A DNA stretch of 64,000 nt. It comes from JBBEAM01 sp040882845 (GTDB lineage Bacteria > Pseudomonadota > Alphaproteobacteria > Kiloniellales > DSM-21159). A program made the position numbers and the translations under genes. The notes beneath the pieces are model-generated. The model was not told the DNA's origin and ran no database searches. It saw only the letters and a list, made by a program, of their open reading frames with translations. Shown here piece after piece: positions 1 to 10,113 of this stretch (position 1 is the stretch's first letter; the number at the start of each line of letters is the position of its first letter). Where the stretch lies: positions 496,001 through 560,000 of the forward strand of contig JBBEAM010000007.1 of the NCBI GenBank assembly GCA_040882845.1. The letters run 5' to 3'.

Positions 1-108
1 CCCCGCGCCATCGAATTCATCGCCGCGCTGCCGCGCACCGAGACCGGCAAGGTGCAGCGCTTCCGCCTGCGCCTGGAGGAAGAGAAGAAGGCGGAGCCGC
101 AGGGATGA
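1..108 (+). CDS. Acyl-CoA synthetase (AMP-binding), C-terminal end only
   Basis: The gene is cut by the left window edge, so only the last 35 codons are seen. They read through a PRTETGKVQR motif, which is the C-terminal A10 motif of adenylate-forming acyl/aryl-CoA ligases; its lysine is the one that takes part in adenylation. The tail after it is short and charged. The stop overlaps the ATG of the next gene as ATGA, so the ligase and the thioesterase are probably translationally coupled. The CoA ester made by one enzyme could be a substrate for the other, but the acyl group cannot be deduced from this fragment. Confidence 0.8.
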   Translation, partial: PRAIEFIAALPRTETGKVQRFRLRLEEEKKAEPQG

Positions 109-530
109 AGCGCTTCACCCTCGAAATCCCCGTGCTGTTCCAGCACTGCGACCCGGCGGGGATCATGTTCTATCCCCGCTGCTTCGAGTTCGTGAACCAG
201 ACCGTCGAGCTGTGGTTCCGCGATGCCCTGGGCTGCGGCTTCGCCGAATTGCACACGCGGCGCGGCATCGGCATTCCGGCGGTCAAGATCGAGGCCGAAT
301 TCAAGAAGCCGGCCTATCTCGGCGAAACGCTGGAGATGGAGCTGGTTCTCACCGAACTGCGGAACAGCGCTTTCGCCGTTGTGGTGCGGGCGCTGGTCGA
401 GGGCGAGCTGCGCTTCCGCGCCGACACCCTGCACGCCTTCGCCAGCCTCAAGCCGATCAAGGCGGTGCCGATCCCCGACGATCTGCGGCAGCGCATGCAG
501 TCCTACCTGGAGAGCGGCGCGGCCGCCTAG
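105..530 (+). CDS. Acyl-CoA thioesterase, 4-hydroxybenzoyl-CoA thioesterase (hotdog) family
   Basis: A 141-residue single hotdog-domain protein, the normal size for the family. The N-terminal part has HCDPAGIMFYPR at residues 14-25, in which Asp16 is the catalytic aspartate position and the DPAGxxFYP pattern is the family signature. It should hydrolyse a small or aromatic acyl-CoA thioester in the cytoplasm. It overlaps the upstream CoA ligase by 4 bp and is followed 9 bp later by a Rid-family gene, which suggests a small catabolic operon for a carboxylic or aromatic acid. Substrate unknown. Confidence 0.85.
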   Translation: MKRFTLEIPVLFQHCDPAGIMFYPRCFEFVNQTVELWFRDALGCGFAELHTRRGIGIPAVKIEAEFKKPAYLGETLEMELVLTELRNSAFAVVVRALVEGELRFRADTLHAFASLKPIKAVPIPDDLRQRMQSYLESGAAA

Positions 531-539
531 GAGCCTCAA

Positions 540-932
540 ATGCCCGACTATCTCAATCCCGAAGGCTGGCCGCGGCCGCCCGGTTACTCCAATGTCGTCG
601 CCGCGGAGGGACGCCAGGTCTTCGTCGCCGGACAGATCGGCTGGGACGCCAACCAGGTCTTCCACAGCGACGACTTCGCCGCCCAGACGCGCCAGGCGCT
701 GGAGAACATCCGGGCCTGCCTGGAGGCTGCGGGAGCGAAGCCCGAGCACATCGTGCGGATGACCTGGTACGTCACCGACAAGCGGGAGTACCTGGCCGCC
801 TTGCGAGAGGTCGGCGGCGCCTATCGCGAGGTGCTGGGCAAGGTGTTTCCGGCCATGGCGCTGGTCCAGGTTGCCGCCCTGGTCGAGGATCGCGCGAAGG
901 TCGAGATCGAGACCACGGCTGTGATCGCTTAG
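540..932 (+). CDS. Rid family (YjgF/YER057c/UK114) protein
   Basis: A 130-residue Rid-fold protein preceded by GGAG seven bases before the ATG. The N-terminal FVAGQIGWD and the QALENIRACLEAAGA helix are typical of the family. True RidA enamine/imine deaminases carry an Arg in an RSxxxV motif just before the last strand. Here the corresponding stretch reads FPAMALVQVAAL and lacks that Arg, so this is likely one of the non-RidA subfamilies and imine deaminase activity should not be assumed. It is probably co-transcribed with the thioesterase. Its last 36 or so coding bases plus stop are part of a 41-bp sequence repeated about 1 kb downstream, at the far end of an AT-rich insertion. Confidence 0.85.
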   Translation: MPDYLNPEGWPRPPGYSNVVAAEGRQVFVAGQIGWDANQVFHSDDFAAQTRQALENIRACLEAAGAKPEHIVRMTWYVTDKREYLAALREVGGAYREVLGKVFPAMALVQVAALVEDRAKVEIETTAVIA

Positions 933-937
933 CGACA
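897..937 (+). repeat. Left copy of 41-bp direct repeat (3' end of the Rid gene)
   Basis: This 41-bp sequence, starting AAGGTCGAGATC and ending GCTTAGCGACA, covers the last codons and stop of the Rid gene. An identical copy lies at 1956-1996. The two copies flank an AT-rich segment holding a PadR gene and a partner gene. The arrangement looks like attL/attR of an element that entered the 3' end of the gene and restored the reading frame. Confidence 0.9.
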
Positions 938-943
938 AAATTA

Positions 944-972
944 TTGCGGAACGAGAGAAGTAGTGATATATC
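944..972 (+). promoter_or_regulatory. Candidate promoter of the PadR islet with overlapping 8-bp palindrome
   Basis: TTGCGG at 944-949 and TATATC at 967-972 are 17 bp apart, a good sigma-70 layout inside the inserted segment. The -10 element lies inside a perfect palindrome, GATATATC (965-972). PadR-family regulators commonly repress their own promoters from such AT-rich palindromes, so this could be an autoregulatory operator. That last point is inference. Confidence 0.45.
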
Positions 973-996
973 TTAGCCGATGTTAAGGAAAGGGTC

Positions 997-1335
997 ATGA
1001 TTTTGAGCGGAACCGATACCATAGACAAGCTTGAAGAAATAGTAATGCTGGCACTAGTTCGTCTGGAGCCAAATGCATATGGCGTTGTAATTAGGGATTT
1101 GCTTTCGGAAAAGGCGGATAGGAATTATTCTTTTGCTACAGTCTATAAGGTATTGGATCGGCTTGAGCGGAAAGGCTTTGTGTCCTCCTTTTTAGGCGAA
1201 CCGACGGCTGAGCGCGGAGGACGCGCGAAGCGCTACTACAAAGTTGAAGCGCGCGGGATTGAGGCGTTGAATGCGGATCGTAAAGCAATTGAGAGATTGC
1301 GTTTTGGGATTTCAGCGCCGGGGCTAGCGGTCTAA
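997..1335 (+). CDS. PadR family transcriptional regulator
   Basis: A 112-residue winged-helix protein. The recognition-helix region YSFATVYKVLDRLERKG (residues 44-60) and the wing with RGGRAKRYYKV (73-83) are the PadR signature. The usual C-terminal dimerisation helix is short, as in the small (subfamily 2) PadR proteins. ATG is preceded by AAGGAAAGGG. It sits in an AT-rich islet and is followed 4 bp later by a gene probably translated from the same mRNA. PadR proteins of this size often control a membrane or transport-related partner gene next door. No ligand can be deduced. Confidence 0.85.
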   Translation: MILSGTDTIDKLEEIVMLALVRLEPNAYGVVIRDLLSEKADRNYSFATVYKVLDRLERKGFVSSFLGEPTAERGGRAKRYYKVEARGIEALNADRKAIERLRFGISAPGLAV

Positions 1336-1339
1336 AGTC

Positions 1340-1909
1340 ATGGAAATAAAAATCCCTGCAGTTACGCTATATGAACTACATAGAGATGTAGCGGCTCTTC
1401 GAGATAGGGTAGTTCACTCTCGCGATGATAAAAATGCCATACCTGCCCGGACTGAGTTTGACATCCTTCTAGGCAAGAGGCTTTTAAATTTTAAATCAGA
1501 CGTTCTAGATAAGAATACAGTAATTTTAAGAGCAGGTCAGAGTATAAATGAAGAAATAGTGGAGGCATCCACAACAATCGAGAAATTTGTTTCAAATTTA
1601 GAAGTGAAGTTTATTTCGGAACTTAACAATGATCTGGTCGGTAGAAAGCGAGATGTTTCTGGGTCAGATATTATCTCGTCTCATCCTCCATGCCGAGCGG
1701 AGTTTCTTGTAAGCCTTGTTCTACCGCATGACAGAGTCGACGATGTGCTAGGGGACTTGCGGGAAACATATAGCAAAACAATTGTGCCACGATTCGGATC
1801 AAAGGGGGCACACGTTTGGTATTGGGTACAGTTGCTCCAACTTAGCCTTGAACGTATGAAGCTCCTGCTCGGTATTCCGCTCGGGTGGCTGCTTGGGAAA
1901 CTGGGGTAG
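1340..1909 (+). CDS. Hypothetical protein with C-terminal permease-prefix-like (PPD2-like) motif
   Basis: A 189-residue AT-rich gene 4 bp after the PadR gene, without a strong ribosome site, so likely coupled to it. The N-terminal half (1-115) is hydrophilic, partly helical and unrecognised. The C-terminal part has VLPHDRVDDVLGDLRETY (about 127-144), then HVWYWVQLL (158-166) and a hydrophobic tail. This resembles the LP..R...LGDL.EEY...WYW.Q motif that precedes the permease in PadR-linked MacB-like ABC transporters of Acidobacteria and others. Here no permease follows. It may be a stand-alone PadR partner at the membrane. The family call is from motif memory and function is unknown. Confidence 0.6.
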   Translation: MEIKIPAVTLYELHRDVAALRDRVVHSRDDKNAIPARTEFDILLGKRLLNFKSDVLDKNTVILRAGQSINEEIVEASTTIEKFVSNLEVKFISELNNDLVGRKRDVSGSDIISSHPPCRAEFLVSLVLPHDRVDDVLGDLRETYSKTIVPRFGSKGAHVWYWVQLLQLSLERMKLLLGIPLGWLLGKLG

Positions 1910-1955
1910 AGAGCCCTTACGGGAGCTTGGGCGAGGATGGTTTGAAGAGTTCGCC

Positions 1956-1996
1956 AAGGTCGAGATCGAGACCACGGCTGTGATCGCTTAGCGACA
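1956..1996 (+). repeat. Right copy of 41-bp direct repeat
   Basis: Identical to 897-937. After this copy the sequence returns to normal chromosomal composition, so the junction behaves like attR. The seven bases upstream of the left copy and of this copy are also similar (CGCG versus CGCC just before AAGG) but not identical. Confidence 0.9.
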
Positions 1997-2086
1997 GGAA
2001 AGAAGAAAATTGCCCGCCCCGGTTTCGTTCGCCGTTCATGCGGGTTAGGGTCGCCCCGTAACCATGCATGGATTGGAGATAGAAAC

Positions 2087-2455
2087 ATGAAACTGTCCAC
2101 GGCGCAGATCGCCGAGGTGAAGGAGCAGACCGGCATCGATCCGGTGCCCGAGGAGCATCCGACCACGCCGAACCTGAAGGAAGCTTTCGGCGAGCACACC
2201 TTCTTTCTCGACACCAACGGCCTGCACGTTCTCGAGGCCGCTCCCGACGAGCAGATCGAGGACAAGCAGGCGCTGGCCGTCATCCGGGTGGCGTCCTGGA
2301 CCGACGAGGAGCGCACCGCGCTCGCGCCCCACGAGCCGCAGGTCAGCGAAGCGGCCCTGGCGGTGACGCCGGACGAGGAGGGCGACAGCTCCGGTGGCGA
2401 TGGCGCGCCGGCGGGCAACGGCGCCTCCGACGAGAGCGGCGAAACCAAGCAGTAA
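2087..2455 (+). CDS. Hypothetical protein, acidic C-terminal tail
   Basis: A 122-residue protein with GGAGA seven bases before the ATG and normal high-GC codon use, so probably a real chromosomal gene. Residues 1-85 form a compact hydrophilic domain that includes NLKEAFGEHTFFLD and GLHVLEA. The tail after about residue 90 is low-complexity Glu/Asp/Ser/Gly and probably disordered. It has no signal peptide or membrane segment, and I do not recognise a family. It would lie just downstream of the Rid gene if the AT-rich islet were absent. Confidence 0.65.
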   Translation: MKLSTAQIAEVKEQTGIDPVPEEHPTTPNLKEAFGEHTFFLDTNGLHVLEAAPDEQIEDKQALAVIRVASWTDEERTALAPHEPQVSEAALAVTPDEEGDSSGGDGAPAGNGASDESGETKQ

Positions 2456-2810
2456 ACGGCCGCCGCGGCGCCCGCGCCGCGACCGCTCCCTCAGCCGCCG
2501 CCCCACCAGCCCGTTCCGACTGCAGGTCAGACGCGGCTGAACGGGCGGAGTCTATGTCGTGCGATCGTGAGCGAACGGGGCACTTCGCGTGCAGGCAGTG
2601 GCCTCGCCATCTCCAAGAAAAATCATGGATCAGCTTGGCGCTGCGCTGGAGCTGGCGGGAGCGGGGAAAGGTCGCGGCGGCGGATTAAAGAAGCTGCTGG
2701 TACTGCTGAAGCAGGTTCGTTTTCTTCTGCGAGTTCCACGTTTACGAGCGATTAGCCTTGCTCTGCTCTAATGCGGCGGTCGTTGTTAGCCAAGCGTGGA
2801 GTAGAGCGAA
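2456..2810. other. 355-bp intergenic region, no convincing gene
   Basis: A GC-rich stretch between two hypothetical genes. Two short open frames run through it (about 2567-2755 and 2589-2771), but neither has a ribosome site or recognisable sequence, and they overlap each other in different frames. The last 30 bases carry the GGAG ribosome site of the next gene. I see no RNA gene or clear hairpin here. Confidence 0.5.
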
Positions 2811-3194
2811 GTGTTTATCGGCATTGAATGGATCGCCGCAGGCGTCTTGATCGCCGTGGCGGTCGCCGTCTATGCGCTGGGCAGCGATGGCAAGCGGCGG
2901 CACACCTATGGTTCAGACCTTCGCAAGATTGAAGAGTACAGGCCGCCGGTCTCTGTCGTGCTCAAGTATAGGAACGCATCGGGTGTCAATTCAGAAAGGC
3001 GTGTCGCGGTCTTGCGATCACTCCGCAGTCGCCAGGGCCACTTGTATCTCTTGGGAGTTTTCGGCAAGCGCCGCAATCCGCGCGTTTTCCGCGTCGACCG
3101 CATCGTCAGCGTGAAGAGCGCCGATGGAAGGCCGCTCGATACGCGGCGCTTTCTGATCGACCGGCTTTCCATTCCGCACGAACTCTGCGCCTAG
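2811..3194 (+). CDS. Membrane-anchored WYL-like domain protein
   Basis: 127 residues starting with GTG, with GGAG nine bases upstream. Residues about 5-24 are one hydrophobic helix that should anchor the protein in the inner membrane. From about 46 to 105 the protein reads like a WYL ligand-binding domain: VVLKYRNASG, SERRVAVL, GHLYLLGVFGKRRNPRVFRVDRI. In normal WYL domains the central triplet is W-Y-L; here it is LYLL. WYL domains usually follow a DNA-binding HTH and sense nucleotides or nucleic acids, but no HTH is present. The domain call is by eye and the function is unknown. Confidence 0.6.
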   Translation: MFIGIEWIAAGVLIAVAVAVYALGSDGKRRHTYGSDLRKIEEYRPPVSVVLKYRNASGVNSERRVAVLRSLRSRQGHLYLLGVFGKRRNPRVFRVDRIVSVKSADGRPLDTRRFLIDRLSIPHELCA

Positions 3195-3252
3195 GCAGAG
3201 TTTCCACTGAATTCAGGCGGTAGAGCGCTCCGGCGGCGCCTAAGCGCCGCCG
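3181..3252. terminator. Two hairpins between convergent genes
   Basis: AACTCTGC and GCAGAGTT (3181-3202) form an 8-bp inverted repeat around the stop of the WYL-like gene. CGGCGGCGC-CTAA-GCGCCGCCG (3231-3252) is a second, 9-bp hairpin. Both lie between the converging WYL-like and helicase genes. Neither is followed by a T tract, so they may slow transcription from either side but are not classic intrinsic terminators. Confidence 0.4.
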
Positions 3253-3269
3253 AAACCTAACTCTGGAAC

Positions 3270-4694
<1,425 letters not shown>

Positions 4695-4886
4695 TTGGAA
4701 TGTTTCTTTCTGCGCCAAGGCAGCGGCGGCCCCCATGTCAGGGGCGCGAGTCATGGCTCTGGCGCTCGGTCGTTTGATCCACGCGCGCCTGGAGCAATCG
4801 GAGGTTTTGAAAAAAATCGTCTCGGGATGAAGCGCCGGAAGGGCGCATCGCGCGTTCGCGAGATAATCTGACCCGTAGATGCACTC

Positions 4887-4914
4887 TTGGCTCGAGGAAT
4901 GCAAGTAATATAAT
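4887..4914 (+). promoter_or_regulatory. Promoter of the exoD-like gene, predicted leaderless
   Basis: TTGGCT (4887-4892) and a perfect TATAAT (4909-4914) are separated by 16 bp. Transcription would start about seven bases after the -10 element, which is at or next to the A of the ATG at 4921. No ribosome site lies between, so the mRNA is probably leaderless. Confidence 0.6.
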
Positions 4915-4920
4915 TACGCA

Positions 4921-5553
4921 ATGTCATTCGAGACCCGAGGGGAGCCGACGCCCGGACCGCAGGACACGCGCGCGCGAGAGCGCCTGCCCACCTCGGCGAT
5001 CCTGGAGGGGATCGCCCGCGACGCGCCGCCGGAAGGCGTGACCCTGAAGTGGATCGTGGCCAACCTGCGCGACCGCTCCTTCGGCATCGTCATGCTGATG
5101 ATCGGCCTGGTCGGATTGCTGCCGGGCATTTCGCCGCTGGTCGGCATCCTGCTGGCGATCCCGGCGGTGCAGATGATCCTCGGCCGCAGCGAGCCGGTGC
5201 TGCCGCGCCGCCTCGCCGAGCGCAGGCTCTCGGCTGCCCGGCTCGCCCGCCTGCTCGCCCGCGTGATCCCGACGATGCGCCGCCTGGAAAGGGTGGTGCG
5301 GCCGCGCCACAACCGCGCTTTCGGCCTCGCCAAGCGCATCGTCGGCGGGATCATCCTGCTGCTCGGCGCAACCCTGCTGACGCCGATCCCCTTCAGCCAG
5401 GTGATTCCCTCGCTGGTCATCGTACTGCTCGCCTTCGCGGTGCTGGAGGAAGACGGCCTGCTGCTCGCGCTCGCCGGCCTGGCGGCGCTGCTATCGATCG
5501 CGATCACCGCGGCGGCGCTCTGGGGCACCGTCGAGGCGGGACTCAGCTTCTAG
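4921..5553 (+). CDS. exoD: Exopolysaccharide synthesis protein, ExoD family
   Basis: A 210-residue integral membrane protein. A hydrophilic N-terminal segment of about 35 residues is followed by hydrophobic stretches near 52-75, 138-160 and 165-200, with the family-typical GLLPGISPLVGILLAIPAVQ in the first. This matches the length and layout of ExoD, first described in rhizobia as needed for normal exopolysaccharide and alkaline tolerance; the biochemical role is not known. The start follows a strong promoter so closely that the transcript appears leaderless. A palindrome with a T run follows the stop. Confidence 0.85.
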   Translation: MSFETRGEPTPGPQDTRARERLPTSAILEGIARDAPPEGVTLKWIVANLRDRSFGIVMLMIGLVGLLPGISPLVGILLAIPAVQMILGRSEPVLPRRLAERRLSAARLARLLARVIPTMRRLERVVRPRHNRAFGLAKRIVGGIILLLGATLLTPIPFSQVIPSLVIVLLAFAVLEEDGLLLALAGLAALLSIAITAAALWGTVEAGLSF

Positions 5554-5570
5554 CGCCGGCCGGCGCTTTT
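5552..5570 (+). terminator. Likely intrinsic terminator of exoD
   Basis: AGCGCCGGCCGGCGCT is a perfect 16-bp palindrome that starts within the exoD stop codon and is followed by TTTT. It can fold as a six-pair stem with a GGCC loop. Confidence 0.5.
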
Positions 5571-5647
5571 CGTCATGCCCATGCCATGATTGTTACGCTA
5601 TAGTCGGTCCTGTAAACTTTTCGAAATCACCGAGGGATCGCTAGGCC

Positions 5648-6714
5648 ATGGATGGCCATGGATTCCGTACACCTCTCCCGAAAGCGATAGACTTGACGAT
5701 ACAGTTCTCCCAACCTCAAGGAGGGGATAGCTTCGGACGCGACCTCAGACGCCGCGTCGCGCAGTTCCAAAGCTCCCTTCCCGCCGCCAGCGTCGGACAG
5801 ATCTTCACCACGATCGGCGGCTTTCTGCTGGTCTGCGCGGCGATGTACGCGGTGGCCGAAATCTCCCTCTGGCTGGTTCTGCCGCTGGCGCCGCTGGCGG
5901 CCGCCTTCCTGGTGCGGACCTTTATCGTGCAGCATGACTGCGGCCACGGCGCCTTTTTCCGCTCGCGCCGCGCCAACGACGCGCTGGGTTTCGTTTGCAG
6001 CCTGCTGACGCTCACCCCCTATCTGTCCTGGCGGCGCCAGCATGCCGGCCACCACGGCATCTGGAACGACCTCGACCGGCGCAACTCCGGCGCCGACATC
6101 TATTCCTCCTGCCTGACGGTGGAGGAGTACGAGGCGCTCGGCCCCTGGCAGCGGCGCTGGTACCGGATCACCCGCAACCCCATCGTCGCCAACCTGCTGC
6201 TGCCGCCTTTGGTGTTCCTGGTGCTCTATCGCCTGCCCTTCGATATGCCGAAGAGCTGGAAGACCGAGCGGCGCGCCGTCTACCTGACCGATCTCGCCTT
6301 GGTGGCGCTGTTCGGCGGGCTGGGCCTCGTCTTCGGCTTCGCGCAGGTCGCGGCGATCCATCTGCCGATCATGGTGATGGCGTCGATCGTCGGCGTCTGG
6401 CTGTTCACGGTGCAGCACCGCTCCGACCACACGATTTGGGCGCGCAGCGACAAGTGGAACGCTCTGACCGCCTCGCTCGAAGGTTCGACCCACCTCAGCC
6501 TGCCGCGCCTGCTGCGCTGGTTCACCGGCAACATCGGGCTGCACCACGTCCATCACCTCAATCCCAAGGTGCCGAACTACCGCCTGCAGGAATGCCACGA
6601 CTCGATCCCCACGCTCGCCGCGGTGCCCGAGATGCGGCTGCGCGCGGCCTTCCGCGCGACGTTCTACGTCCTCTGGGACGAGAAGAACTGCCGCATGGTG
6701 CGGATCGGCGCCCG

Positions 6715-6718
<4 letters not shown>
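5648..6718 (+). CDS. Membrane fatty acid desaturase
   Basis: 356 residues with the three histidine boxes of membrane di-iron desaturases: HDCGH at 96-100, HAGHH at 132-136 and HHVHH near residue 300. These sit between two pairs of hydrophobic helices (about 52-95 and 185-245). The box pattern fits the acyl-lipid delta-12/omega-3 type (DesA-like) that introduces double bonds in membrane lipids. ATG at 5648 is the first start in a long open frame; GAGGGA lies 11 bases upstream and a second ATG follows at 5657. Its stop interlocks in 4 bp (CTAA) with that of recQ on the other strand. Confidence 0.88.
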
Positions 6719-8523
<1,805 letters not shown>

Positions 8524-8619
8524 GCCGCCCTTATCGGCCGATTCCCCGCCCCGGGTAAAGGGCAGGAGCCAGCGCCGCGCTGACAGCGGTCAAAAATCGC
8601 CAGTCTAAGGGAAGGGAGT

Positions 8620-8693
8620 TGGCTGGGGGACCTGGACTCGAACCAGGACTAGCGGAGTCAGAGTCCGCTGTTCTACCATTAAACTATCCCCCA
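8620..8693 (-). tRNA. tRNA-Gln (anticodon CTG)
   Basis: On the minus strand the cloverleaf is complete. The acceptor stem is TGGGGGA/TCCCCCA with discriminator G and an encoded CCA. The D arm contains AATGGTAGAAC. The anticodon stem GCGGA/TCCGC holds the loop CTCTGAC, giving anticodon CTG. The T arm is CCTGG-TTCGAGT-CCAGG. It reads codon CAG, the main Gln codon in this GC-rich genome. No intrinsic terminator is evident after it. Confidence 0.95.
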
Positions 8694-8979
8694 GCAGGGG
8701 GCGGGCTGGCGGCGCGCGGTTCCTAGGAACCCGCCACCGTGCGCGCAGAGCGCTATGTAGTCCATCCTCGCCCCCGATTTCAACCCTTTGCTCGGTTTCG
8801 CCGTGCTCTCCAGGGGCAGGGTCGCGGATGGCGCGATTTCCAGCGCCAGGAAGCTGGCCCTGGCGGGGGGCTTGGCGTTATCCTCCACCGGTAACAAGGA
8901 CGGACCGCCCCGGGCGGCCGGCGCGACGGCAGGGCCGGGGCGCGGCGCCCGGCGAAGCAGGCTCCGCAAGGGAGGATCA

Positions 8980-10113
8980 GTGACCACATTTCTGCGCGGC
9001 AACCGGCGGAGACGGCAGGCGCCCGATGGCGCCTTCGCCTCGCCGCAAGAGGTTTACGCCGCGCTCGACCTCGGCACCAACAACTGCCGCTTGCTGGTCG
9101 CAAGGCCGCTGCCCGACGGCTTCCGGGTGATCGACGCCTTCTCGCGCATCGTCCGCCTGGGCGAGGGGCTAGGCCAGAGCGGCCGGCTGAGCGAGGCGGC
9201 GATGAACCGCACCGTGGAGGCGCTCAAGGTCTGCGCCAAGAAGATGCAGCGCCGCGGCGTCACCCGCGCCCGCGCCGTGGCCACCGAGGCGTGCCGCCGG
9301 GCCGCCAACTGCGGCGCCTTCCTGCACCGGGTCGAGCGCGAAACCGGGATCCGCTTGGAGATCATCACCAGCAGCGAGGAGGCGAGCCTGGCGATGTTCG
9401 GCTGCGCGCCGCTGCTCGACCACGCCGTGCCCAGCGCCCTGGTGTTCGACATCGGCGGCGGCAGCACCGAGGTGTCCTGGTTCGAGGTCGCCGGGATCGG
9501 CAAGGGCCGCGGCGAGCTGACCAAGCTGCTGCGCACTGCGCCGGAGGAGGCCTTGCTCGGCTGGCATTCGGTCCCGCTTGGCGTGGTCAGCCTGGCCGAG
9601 CGCTATGGCGGCGGGGGCAGCGTGACGCCGCAGGCCTATGCGGAGATGGTCGAGGCCATGACCGAGGCCTTAAGCGGCTTCGAGCGCGACCGCTGCCTGC
9701 GCGAGGTGATCGCGCGCGGCGAACTGCAGATGCTCGGCACCTCGGGCACGGTGACGACCCTGGCCGGCATCCACTGCAAGCTGCCGCGCTACGACCGCTC
9801 GGTGGTCGACGGCTCCTATCTCGATTTCGACACGGTGCGCGAGCTCAGCCGCGGGATCGCTGCGATGAGCTATGAGGAGCGCGCCGCCAGCCCCTGCATC
9901 GGCCGCGAGCGGGCCGATCTCGTGATCGCCGGCTGCGCCATTCTCGAGGCGCTCTGTACGCTCTGGCCGGTCGGCCGCCTGCGGGTCGCCGACCGGGGTT
10001 TGCGCGAGGGTATCCTCTTCATGCTGATGCACGATCAGTCGGCGCGGCACGGACCGCGCCGCCGCAACCGCCGCAAAGCCTACGGTCCGAACGGGCATGC
10101 CCGGCCGGCGTGA
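8980..10113 (+). CDS. Ppx/GppA family phosphatase
   Basis: I place the start at the GTG at 8980, which has GGGAGG five bases upstream; the frame is open further upstream but has no such site. The protein is then 377 residues with an ASKHA fold: phosphate-1 loop ALDLGTNNCRLLVA near 30, and phosphate-2 loop VFDIGGGSTEVSW near 150. It belongs to the exopolyphosphatase/guanosine-pentaphosphate phosphohydrolase family acting on polyphosphate or pppGpp. It is too short to have the extra C-terminal domains of full Ppx. It overlaps rlmE by 17 bp, a pairing common in alphaproteobacteria. Confidence 0.9.
   Translation: MTTFLRGNRRRRQAPDGAFASPQEVYAALDLGTNNCRLLVARPLPDGFRVIDAFSRIVRLGEGLGQSGRLSEAAMNRTVEALKVCAKKMQRRGVTRARAVATEACRRAANCGAFLHRVERETGIRLEIITSSEEASLAMFGCAPLLDHAVPSALVFDIGGGSTEVSWFEVAGIGKGRGELTKLLRTAPEEALLGWHSVPLGVVSLAERYGGGGSVTPQAYAEMVEAMTEALSGFERDRCLREVIARGELQMLGTSGTVTTLAGIHCKLPRYDRSVVDGSYLDFDTVRELSRGIAAMSYEERAASPCIGRERADLVIAGCAILEALCTLWPVGRLRVADRGLREGILFMLMHDQSARHGPRRRNRRKAYGPNGHARPA

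Larger units (their letters stand above)
938..1996. mobile_element. AT-rich genomic islet (PadR regulator plus partner), integrase-less
   Basis: One 1059-bp unit (one repeat copy plus insert) has clearly lower GC and different codon use (many AAA, ATA, TTT, GTA codons) than the GC-rich genes on both sides. It begins directly after the stop region of the Rid gene and ends in a second perfect 41-bp copy of that 3' end. It encodes only a PadR-type regulator and a small protein of unknown function. No integrase or transposase gene and no obvious terminal inverted repeats are seen. I infer a site-specific insertion or the remnant of a larger island. Confidence 0.7.

Noticed and set aside
2589..2771. 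Small open frame (about 60 codons) in the gap before the WYL-like gene
   Set aside because: No ribosome site, no recognisable sequence, and it overlaps another small frame; not enough support for a gene.
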